From Amphibalanus amphitrite (taxonomy: Eukaryota > Arthropoda > Thecostraca > Balanomorpha > Balanidae), in the NCBI RefSeq assembly GCF_019059575.1, contig NW_024881669.1, positions 827,080 through 891,079 on the forward strand: a stretch of 64,000 nt of DNA, read 5' to 3'. The notes beneath the pieces are model-generated. The model did not search any database. It was not told the origin of the DNA and saw nothing but the letters and a program-made list of their open reading frames with translations. Made by a program: the position numbers and the translations under genes. This document shows, one piece after another, positions 56,304 to 64,000 of the stretch (position 1 is the first letter of the stretch; the number at the start of each line of letters is the position of its first letter).

Positions 56304-56554
56304 CCAACCTAACCTAACCTAACCTAACCTAACCTAACCTAACCTAACCTAACCTAACCTACTGATTTTTGCCTATCCCTAACCCAACCAAACCTAACCT
56401 AACCTAACCTACTGATTTTTGCCTACTGGGGATAAGGAAACCCAACCTAACCTAACCTAACCTAACCTAACCTAACCTAACCTACTGATTTATGCCTACC
56501 GGGGATAAGGAAACCTAACCTAACCTAACCTAGCCTAACCTAACCTAACCTAAC
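56304..56554 (-). repeat. Interstitial (CCTAA)n telomere-type array, right
   Basis: Same repeat as 54876-55176 in inverted orientation, with the same TACTGATTTTTGCCTA(C/T)C and GGGGATAAGGAAACC spacers in mirrored order. Confidence 0.95.
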
Positions 56555-56811
56555 GGTTTTGGATGTTGCGTACTTTGGATGTTGCGTACTTTGGATGATG
56601 CGTCCTTGGATGTTGCGTTTTGGATGATACGTTTTGGATGTTGCGGTTTTGGATGTTTCGGTTTTGGACGTTGTGAATGCTCCCTATATACCCGATTTTG
56701 GACGTATTTTGGACGTTGCGTACTTTGGACGCTGCGGTTTTGGATGTTGCGTACTTTGGATGCTGCGGTTTTGGACGCTTTGATGGTCCCCCGCTGGTCC
56801 CACCCTGCAAG

Positions 56812-56940
56812 TAAAGGGAAGAAATTTCTTGAACACCATAAAGCTGCGGGGGTTGCGACCAGGATAAATGGTGGTTTCTGAGCCTGGCCGCAAACTTGGC
56901 TATCTCAACTCAAAACTAATGTTAAGGTGGGAGGGTCCCT
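56812..56940 (-). mobile_element. Truncated TTAA-MITE copy, inverted relative to the first
   Basis: AAGAAATTTCTTGAACACC, GGTTTCTGAGCCTGGCCGCAAACTTGGCTATCTCAACTCAAA and the end AAGGTGGGAGGGTCCCT-TTAA match the reverse complement of 13130-13270. The other end is missing. It abuts the Penelope-like inverted arm. Confidence 0.8.
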
Positions 56941-56942
56941 TT

Positions 56943-58571
56943 AATATAATGAGGCTTGAAATGATCTCACGCATGTCAAAGTGTTTTTATTTTAGGCAAA
57001 ATAAATATCTAAAACAGTAAAACAAGCTTTCGGCATTACGCCATCATCAAGTTTGAATAAATTAACATGTTTTTGATTTTCAAAAGCTAGAGCACAATCA
57101 TATTGTTCCAGGCATCCTCATAGCAGCTCACTTTTTTTTTTTAACGTATTGCAATACGTTGCAAATAGTGTGGTACATTGCACATGGCAAGTAAATAATG
57201 TACAACAATGTATCATTACGTACGCTACAACACATGCACACAATATATCAAAGGTACAACAAGGTCAATAAATCTCATCTCAACATCAGCCGCATACATC
57301 ATCAACACCCGGTTGCAGTAAACATTGACATTATAATCATATTGAAAAACATTGCCGCTGTTCTTAGCTCGATTCCAGTCAACCAGTCGTGAGTCGGGCA
57401 AGTCAGTTAGGTGCATGCGTACGTGTGCGTGTGCGTGGTAGAGTAAGATCTAAAACTAATATCAAAGTAGCCTGGATTAGTGGTCCCACAATAGGAAACA
57501 AACTTATCTCCTCCGCCTTCTCTAAACCGCCCTGCCCAGCCGGGACTAAGCACTGTCACACCTGTGAGAGTGGGCTGAAGGGTAAGTGTACTAAGAAAAA
57601 CATAGTCTATAAAATTACCTGTAGCCTCTGTGAAGGAAACGGACGAACTGAATTTTATATCGGAGAAAGCACCCGCCCTGTACGTTATCGATTCAACGAG
57701 CACCTAAGTGACGCTCGCCTGAGAAAACCAGACACCCCACTAGGTGAACATATTGCTGATTCGCACTTTAACGCAAGTAGCACTGAAATCAACTCCGCCT
57801 TTACTATTGATATAATCGGTTGGGGACGGGATTCTGCTGAACTAAAAATCACTGAATCCATCAAAATTAGAGACCTAAGGCCCACATTAAACATGATGAA
57901 AAGCTCATGGCCCCTCGCTCGTAAACCATAGGTCATAACACACACACACACACACACTTCTCTCTCATTCACTCATCCCTCACTCACTCACACACTCACT
58001 CTCTCACTCACTCACTCTCTCACAAACTTATACACTCACTCATCTCTACCCTTTGTTTCACATGTTTACTCTACCACGCACACGCACACGTACACATGCA
58101 CCTAACTGACTTGCCCGACTCACGACTGGTTGACTGGAATCGAGCTAAGAACAGCGGCAATGTTTTTCAATATGATTATAATGTCAATGTTTACTGCAAC
58201 CGGGTGTTGATGATGTATGCGGCTGATGTTGAGATGAGATTTATTGACCTTGTTGTACCTTTGATATATTGTGTGCATGTGTTGTAGCGTACGTAATGAT
58301 ACATTGTTGTACATTATTTACTTGCCATGTGCAATGTACCACACTATTTGCAACGTATTGCAATACGTTAAAAAAAAAAAAAGTGAGCTGCTATGAGGAT
58401 GCCTGGAACAATATGATTGTGCTCTAGCTTTTGAAAATCAAAAACATGTTAATTTATTCAAACTTGATGATGGCGTAATGCCGAAAGCTTGTTTTACTGT
58501 TTTAGATATTTATTTTGCCTAAAATAAAAACACTTTGACATGCGTGAGATCATTTCAAGCCTCATTATATT
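56943..58571 (+). mobile_element. Penelope-like element fragment between ~500-bp inverted arms
   Basis: The left arm (56943-57445) and right arm (58056-58571) are near-identical inverted copies, e.g. GCAACGTATTGCAATACGTT and GTGAGTCGGGCAAGTCAGTT with their complements. Between them lies the endonuclease end of a Penelope-like element. Terminal repeats in inverted orientation with 5' truncation are known for this class. The reverse transcriptase is absent. Each arm also contains a TGATGATGGC ... GCCGAAAGC hairpin. Confidence 0.85.
57389..57931 (+). CDS. Penelope-like GIY-YIG endonuclease domain (RT missing)
   Basis: 180-codon frame; the first ~20 residues come from the inverted arm and are probably fortuitous. 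Then comes a Cys-rich linker (CPAGTKHCHTC, GKCTKKN) and the GIY-YIG nuclease: IVYKITCSLC (GIY position), EFYIGES (YIG), RYRFNEH (catalytic Arg region) and a C-terminal Glu in LKITESIKI, followed by LRPTLN. This order is diagnostic of Penelope-like retroelements, where the domain nicks target DNA. The upstream reverse transcriptase has been replaced by the inverted arm, so this copy cannot be autonomous. Confidence 0.85.
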   Translation: MSRASQLGACVRVRVRGRVRSKTNIKVAWISGPTIGNKLISSAFSKPPCPAGTKHCHTCESGLKGKCTKKNIVYKITCSLCEGNGRTEFYIGESTRPVRYRFNEHLSDARLRKPDTPLGEHIADSHFNASSTEINSAFTIDIIGWGRDSAELKITESIKIRDLRPTLNMMKSSWPLARKP

Positions 58572-58807
58572 TAAAAAATAACTGCTTTATGAATTTGGTT
58601 TTACTCGTCAGCATAGAATACTCTATTTTTTCCATATTCAAAAAATATATCACCTACCATGTAACTCATTCAGGTAAAATGGGCGCTTTCCGCGTCGTTG
58701 GTGTACCCGTTGTTCTATATACCCTGCTTGAGTCACCACCTTGACCTCAGCTCAGCAAAATCGCCAACCCTTTCCCTAGTTAAAAAAAACTATTCTTTAG
58801 TGTTGTC

Positions 58808-59332
58808 GTGCACAATCTACAGGAACCAGAAGGATTGTCGTTCTCTGAGAAGGCTGAACAGGACAGTAGCAGATTCAAGGAAATAATAAAGGAGGGTCTG
58901 AAGCTCATGGTGGAGACTACAAAAACATTCAGAGTCGGCAAACCGACTGATGGCAAGCCGAGACTCTTGATAGTCACGCTTGCCAACATGAATGATAAGC
59001 TCGAGATCTTGAAATCTGCTGCTTCACTGAGAGACTCCGCCTGGAGTAATATCTTCATCTCGCCTGATCTCACCTGGAAGGAGAGGGAAAAGGGAAGACA
59101 GCTGCGGAATGAACTGGCAAGGAGGAAGGCCTCGGGAGAGGAGCACATCTGGATCAGACATGGTAGGATTGTTCCTATCCCACATGAAAAGAGACGAAGT
59201 AAAGAACCCAGGCAGATCAGCCCCCCACTCTGGGAAATGAAAGTCGTGGGAATCTGGCAAGACGAGATGAAGACAGACCTGTCCAGCAGAGTTCTGGACA
59301 ACCCTCTTCGATCTCCCATCACAAATGACTAG
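58808..59332 (+). CDS. LINE ORF1 C-terminal region (RRM-like)
   Basis: 174 codons. The block FRVGKPTDGKPRLLIVTL ... KLEILKSAASLR followed by IFISPDLTWKEREKGRQLRNEL is the RRM-like nucleic-acid-binding region of CR1/L2 ORF1 proteins. Full ORF1 would have further N-terminal sequence. The stop lies 5 bases before the ORF2 ATG. Confidence 0.75.
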   Translation: MHNLQEPEGLSFSEKAEQDSSRFKEIIKEGLKLMVETTKTFRVGKPTDGKPRLLIVTLANMNDKLEILKSAASLRDSAWSNIFISPDLTWKEREKGRQLRNELARRKASGEEHIWIRHGRIVPIPHEKRRSKEPRQISPPLWEMKVVGIWQDEMKTDLSSRVLDNPLRSPITND

Positions 59333-59337
59333 ATGAA

Positions 59338-60115
59338 ATGGAGAGAAGTGGTCGAAGGAAACTAACAATTCTGTACACAAACATTGACCAATACTTAAAC
59401 AAGAGGGAGGACCTGGCCATGTTCATTTCAAACAACGAGCCTGATCTGATACTTTTGTGTGAGGTCATCCCAAAAGCCCAGAGCCATCCAATGCACCCTG
59501 CAACCATGGCCCTTCCAAACTATACCATGTTCCTGAACTTTGACCCTGTCAAGGATAAACTGGGACAGGGGGGCGCACGAGGCATCTGCATATTTGTCAG
59601 TGCAAAGTGGCAGGCTACAGAGGTGTCTTTCCCAGCCTGCTCTTATGAAGAACAGCTGTGGGTCAAGCTACCTTTGCTAGGTGCTGACCAGCTGCTCATA
59701 GGATGTCTGTACAGAAGCCCATCCAGTGACGGAAACACCTCAACTGACAACCTAATATCTCTGCTGAAAACTGTTGTTTCCCAAAAGTTCTCCCACATAG
59801 TGATTGCGGGTGATGTGAATATGCCCCAGATCGACTGGAACGATCACTTCTCCCACGCTCCTGATGGTCACTACACCAAAAGGTTTGTTGAGGGCGTACA
59901 GGAATGCGGCCTCACCCAGCACGTAACCAAAGCCACAAGATACCGTGCTGGCGAGAGACCAAGCAGCCTGGATATCATCCTCTCCAACGAAGAAGGCCTG
60001 GTGACCAACCTTGCTTATCACCCACCTATTGGCAACAGTGACCACATGTTACTACAATTTGAGATGTGCTGCTACATGCAGCCTGAGGTAGTGAAGGAGG
60101 GACGACTCAACTTAA
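59338..60115 (+). CDS. LINE ORF2, first part: APE-type endonuclease
   Basis: It starts at ATG 59338. It contains the endonuclease motifs ILYTNIDQYLNKRE, LILLCEVIPK (catalytic Glu), GCLYRSPSS, VIAGDVNMPQIDW (DxN), SLDIILSN and GNSDHMLL (SDH). The frame is cut by the MITE after codon 259 (tta a|). The second part continues at 60551. Confidence 0.9.
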
Positions 60116-60546
60116 AGGAAATAGTTCACTTTTAACATGGGGTTTGGAACTGGAATAGCAGTTTTGTTGCTTGCGCTGAGACTAGCACAAATCAGAAGCT
60201 TTTACGGCCCAACGATCACCCTAGACGAAGATATTCCATTTTTCGTTCCGAAAAGAGTGCCTTGCAGAGGAATGCGTGCCTTGCTGAGGAATGCAGTCAC
60301 GTCATCGTCAGCCAATCAGAATGCTGCTTACAGCCGATGGGTTTGTCCTACGCAATATGATTGGTCAACGCGTAATAAGCTTCCGCGTCAAACATTATTT
60401 TATATAGAATATAGTTCTTCTTATACTAAAATGTAGAAAATAATCCTTTTTACAAAAACGTTTTGTTTTATTTTCTGATCATTTTGAGCATAAAAAAACA
60501 TAAATCCATAGCAAAATACTAATTTCAGGAAAGTGAACTATTTCCT
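60116..60546. mobile_element. TTAA-flanked MITE inserted in LINE ORF2
   Basis: 431 bp with terminal inverted repeats AGGAAATAGTTCACTTT and AAAGTGAACTATTTCCT, flanked by TTAA at 60112-60115 and 60547-60550. The subterminal TTTAACATGGGGTTTG is shared with the 13130 copy. Insert plus one TTAA equals 435 bp, a multiple of three. The upstream frame reads through the left end for seven residues and then stops at 60133-60135. Confidence 0.95.
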
Positions 60547-60550
60547 TTAA

Positions 60551-62643
60551 ACAAGGGCAACTATCTACGGCTTAACAACCTGATCAGACGGAGACAGTGG
60601 CGTGATGAAATGCATATGGATATGCAAGAACGCTACGACACCTTCAAGACCGAGTTAGCCCACCTGGTGAACGCATGCGTCCCCAAAGCGTGTCCAAGGA
60701 AAAACAGAAGCATCTACATAAACAGGGAAGCCTTGAGGCTAAAGAACAGGAAAAAGAAGCTCTGGGCCGCTTACACTCGAGAAATGGACGACATCAGTCA
60801 TGCAAGGTACGTTCGCTGCAAAAACGACCTCAGGCGACTCACCCGAAACCTGCGCAAAGACTTCGAAAGGAGACTGGCCTCCAACCTGAAAGAAAATCCC
60901 AAGGGTTTTTGGCGATACGCTGGCTCCAGGATGAAGACTACAAGCGGAGTTGAGAACTTACGCTCTGCGGACGGCACCCTAACTACGAACGACTGCGAGA
61001 AAGCGACGACACTGAACGACTTTTTTAATTCAGTCTGCGTCATGGAACCCCCCGGAGAAATCCCGGAGCCGAACAACACCTACCACGGTCCAGCTGTCAC
61101 TGACATCGATCTCACTGTGGAACTCGTGAGAAAGAAGATGGCTGCCCTACGACCTTTTTCCGCCGCGGGCCCAGATGGAGTGCACCCACGGATCATCAAG
61201 GAAACAGCCGACTCGTTAGCAAGCACGCTTACCTCCATCTACCGATCGTCATTGGACACGGGGACCCTGCCGCAGGACTGGAAACTGGCAGATGTGGTTC
61301 CAATCTACAAGAAAGGAAGTAAAGATGAACCAGGGAACTACAGGCCAGTCAGTTTGACGTCTGTTCCGTGCAAGCTCTTGGAGTCGATCATCCGCGACCG
61401 GCTTATGGCACACCTTAAGTCAGAGAACCTGATCAATGACGCCCAACACGGATTCCGTCCAGGGAGGTCCTGCTCTACTCAGCTGTTGCTAACGATAGAG
61501 GATTGGAGCAGCATGATTGAGGGCAACCGACCTGTCGACGTCATATACCTAGACCTGGCCAAGGCGTTCAACACAGTCCCACCTAGACGACTGCTGAGGA
61601 AAGTTGAAGCTCACGGCATCGGAGGCAAGATTCTGAGATGGATCGGCGCATTCTTGGAAGGACGGAAGCAGCGAGTCACTGTTGGTAGCAGCAAGTCAGA
61701 CTGGGCTCCTGTACCAAGCGGTGTTCCACAGGGTTCAGTCCTGGCTCCACTGCTCTTCACGCTGTACGTGAACGACCTGCCGGAGCCGCTAAGCTGCGGG
61801 ATAAAGATATTCGCCGACGACAGCAAACTCTATCGACCTATCTGCTCTCCGTCCGACTCGGCATCCCTGCAGGAGGACCTGGACGCGGCACTTCACTGGG
61901 CAGACAGGTGGCAGCTGGCATTCAACCCTGGAAAGTGCAAGGTGCTCCACATCGGCGGAGGCAACCAGCACCACACATACCGGATGGGGGGAACCACAGT
62001 CGCGGAGTCGGATGTCGAGAGAGACCTTGGCGTCCTCATGGATACCCAGCTCAAATTCCGGAAGCAGGCTGCTGCGGCCGTAAGGAAGGCAACACAAGTG
62101 ATGGCAGTGATTCGTCGGTCCTTCCACCTTCTTGACAAATCAACCCTCCCCCTGCTCCTCAAGGCCCTTGTCCGACCCCACCTTGAGTACGGGAACCTAG
62201 TGTGGGGTCCCTTCAACCGGGCGGACCAGCGGCTGGTAGAGCGGGTGCAGAGGCGGGCGACCAAGCTGGTTCCCGATCTTCGACACCTCCCGTATCGAGA
62301 GCGTCTGAAAGTGCTGCAGCTACCAACGCTGTACTACAGACGGAGGCGTGGAGATATGATCGCGGTTTATCAGCTGCTCCGCGGTGGACTGGACATGGAC
62401 CCTCGCAACTTCTTCGAGATGGCAGCCGACAGAACTCCTGCTACAAGAGGACACCAATGGAGACTAGCCAAGCCGCGAGCGGTCTCCAGGATTCGGCGCA
62501 ACGCGTTCTCCATCCGGGTCATCAACGACTGGAACAGCCTACCGTCAGTGGTCGTCGCATCCGACACCCTGAACCAATTCAAAAACCGGCTTGACGCTCA
62601 CTGGGCACACCATGCACACGACATCCCTCACGCAGATGAATAG
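60551..62643 (+). CDS. LINE ORF2, second part: reverse transcriptase
   Basis: Open from the MITE border (KGNYLRLNNLIRRRQW) to TAG 62641-62643. RT motifs in order: YKKGSKDEPGNYRPVSLTS, HGFRPGRSCSTQL, IYLDLAKAFNTV (motif A, with the catalytic Asp of LDLAKAF present but Asn at the usual second Asp), GVPQGSVLAPLLF, FADDSKLY (YxDD-equivalent). The C-terminal region has LVRPHLEYGNLVWGP, RRATKLV and VINDWNSLP, as usual for CR1/L2/jockey-group elements. No stops or frameshifts. Confidence 0.93.
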
Positions 62644-62733
62644 TCAGACGCACGAGGAGCTCGGCTAGAAAGGTTTCTAAAGGCCTAGTCTGGCCTATCC
62701 AAATTCTGTACTTCGTAAGTAAGTAAGTAAGTA

Positions 62734-63694
62734 GTGGCCTTAACTTCTATAGCTAGTCAAATGTAGCGAGTGAGCCGAAAGTGTCAAATAGATTTACTAA
62801 AAATTAGTATATAGATGACGTCATTGAACTTAAAGAATGTTTATGATTCTGTAATATTTTTACCATTTCTACAAAACATTTAAATCAAACACAACAAATT
62901 TTTCATAATAATTACTCACAGTTTTCAAATCGAGGTATTTAATAAATAAATATTTAATTAATAAAATATTTATACATCATTTCTGCTTAAAAACCATCAC
63001 TAACAGGCAGCATCCCTTAAAAGCTAGTGACGTCAATAAAAACAACACCTTGCTACATAGCAATGTTGTCTGTTGACGTTTCCGTCGTCGTCGTCGTCGA
63101 CGTCGTCGTCGCCGTTGCCGACGCAGACATCGGGGGGAAGGAAGCGCTGAGGTTTGGATTTCAGTCAATTTTCATACCGTGGGTTCTCTTATCTGGTCTT
63201 GCGTGGCTTTGAGCAGTGGGTACTGGGTATGTGTGAAAGGCTGCTGTGGGCGTAAGGGGCTCAGCGATTTTACGTTATTGAAAGGAAACGATCACCTTTT
63301 CGGCGGATGCGGAAGCTATCAGGAATGAGCATCACAGGTTTTTTGAGTCGATTCGTGCGAGTCTCGCCCCTACTCAACTCTTGAAACCTTAGGTTGTACA
63401 ACTGATTCAAGAGTCAAATAAGACTCAAATCACTGATGAAAAGTGAAAAGCACTTATCACGTCCCAACATATTTTGTTAAAAAGCGCAGCCCAGCATCCT
63501 AATTCAGTAAAATTCACAGATTCCAAAGCTGGAAAATCCATCCGCCATTTTAGGTTACAGTTCCTCCTGAAAATGATTAATTTGGAATGGAAAGCCTATG
63601 TGAGATTGTAGGAAATCGAAGTAGGTACAGTAAGAAGCACCAAATGCTGGACTATAAGGGCGCTACACCCGCTTTTAGCACCTGAGCCATGTTT
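62734..63694. other. Intergenic stretch
   Basis: AT-rich, with a short imperfect (GTC)n tract at about 63080-63120. Nothing else was recognised. Confidence 0.45.
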
Positions 63695-64000
63695 GGTGCC
63701 CACAACATCTCTGATGGCCCCAATGACAGCCTCTGAGGGCCCACAAATATTCAGAAGTCACATTGGCCTCCAAGGGCCCTACAATGTTCTGAGGGCCCTC
63801 ACAATGACTCTGAGGGTATTCACTTTGGCCTCTGGAGCCCCCAGGACAACATCTGAGGGCCCTGACAGTGACAGCTGAGGGCTCAACACACAGGCTCCAG
63901 AGACCATGCTGGTTTCTAGGGGCCCCTCGACAGCCTCGAGGGTACTCACAACAGCTGTTAGGACCCAATGTATGTTCCAAGGCTCACACTGGCCTCTGAA
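63695..64000. repeat. GAGGGCCC minisatellite, window-edge copy
   Basis: Diverged units such as CTCTGAGGGCCCACAA, ~22-35 bp apart, of the same kind as 11690-12440. This may be the interior of a second hAT-like element that continues beyond the window. Confidence 0.6.

Larger units (their letters stand above)
54591..56792. mobile_element. Large fold-back element: inverted minisatellite arms with TTAGG arrays
   Basis: The left arm (54591-55433) and right arm (56035-56792) are inverted copies separated by about 600 bp. Each arm runs GGGGGACCATCAAAGCGTCC, then a minisatellite of 15-16-bp units (CATCCAAAGTACGCAA and CATCCAAAACCGCAA), a (TTAGG)n array broken by TTTCCTTATCCCCGGTAGGC spacers, the minisatellite in inverse orientation, and GATACGGACCC. 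Each arm is therefore itself palindromic, so the whole can fold as a hairpin of hairpins. It has no coding capacity. The spacer holds a diverged MITE end at 55744-55764. Confidence 0.8.
58790..62733 (+). mobile_element. CR1/L2-type non-LTR retrotransposon, 5'-truncated, interrupted by a MITE
   Basis: ORF1 (from about 58808) and ORF2 (59338-62643, interrupted) are in the order expected for CR1/L2-like LINEs. The 3' end after the ORF2 stop is short and finishes in a (GTAA)n microsatellite (about 62712-62731), typical of this group. The 5' end of ORF1 is truncated or lies in unrecognised sequence. All reading frames apart from the MITE insertion are open. Confidence 0.85.

Overview
This is eukaryotic, intron-rich nuclear DNA from an animal, most likely an arthropod and probably a crustacean. 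The evidence is: genes split by GT-AG introns; a gustatory-receptor gene with the arthropod TYxxxxxQF signature; interstitial TTAGG (arthropod telomere motif) arrays; and very GC-rich exons set in AT-richer, repeat-loaded introns. A barnacle-like genome would fit, but the genus is a guess.

Gene layout, left to right: TRAPPC10 (+, 419-15168, 15 exons, 5' end outside the window); a gustatory receptor (-, 18277-19638); NDUFS7 (+, 20679-22692, 5 exons); cytosolic tryptophanyl-tRNA synthetase WARS1 (-, 23437-25823, 4 coding exons); MED21 (+, 38278-39515, 2 exons); a coiled-coil protein of CFAP157/BBOF1 type (+, 40637-44132, 7 exons); and the mitochondrial pyruvate carrier subunit MPC1 (-, 45072-51206, 4 exons). 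These are unrelated housekeeping or sensory genes and not an operon or pathway, although NDUFS7 and MPC1 both act at the mitochondrial inner membrane.

Mobile DNA fills much of the rest. There is a hAT-like element with an 8-bp target duplication inside the last long TRAPPC10 intron (10417-12846), and a family of TTAA-flanked MITEs (13130-13626, 60116-60546, and end fragments near 55760 and 56940). A complete young Ty3/gypsy LTR retrotransposon lies at 26354-32371 (-), with indistinguishable 633-bp LTRs and a 4-bp target duplication. Further elements are a GGGAACG-rich inverted-repeat element (33371-34904), a mariner with a decayed transposase (36717-37746), a piggyBac-like TTAA element (49549-50737), a fold-back element with inverted TTAGG arrays (54591-56792), a Penelope-like element fragment with a GIY-YIG domain between ~500-bp inverted arms (56943-58571), and a CR1/L2-type LINE (about 58790-62733).

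The most unusual pattern is that exon/intron borders in at least four genes are tandemly repeated. Short units each carry the end of an exon plus its splice acceptor or donor, in 2 to about 17 copies, so that each intron ends in, or begins with, a ladder of decoy splice sites. This recurs at about 14 borders in the window. The second striking feature is the palindromic TTAGG/minisatellite element next to a Penelope-like element. The third is a MITE sitting precisely in an otherwise intact LINE ORF2. TRAPPC10 also carries two single-base frame disruptions that the splice phases independently confirm.
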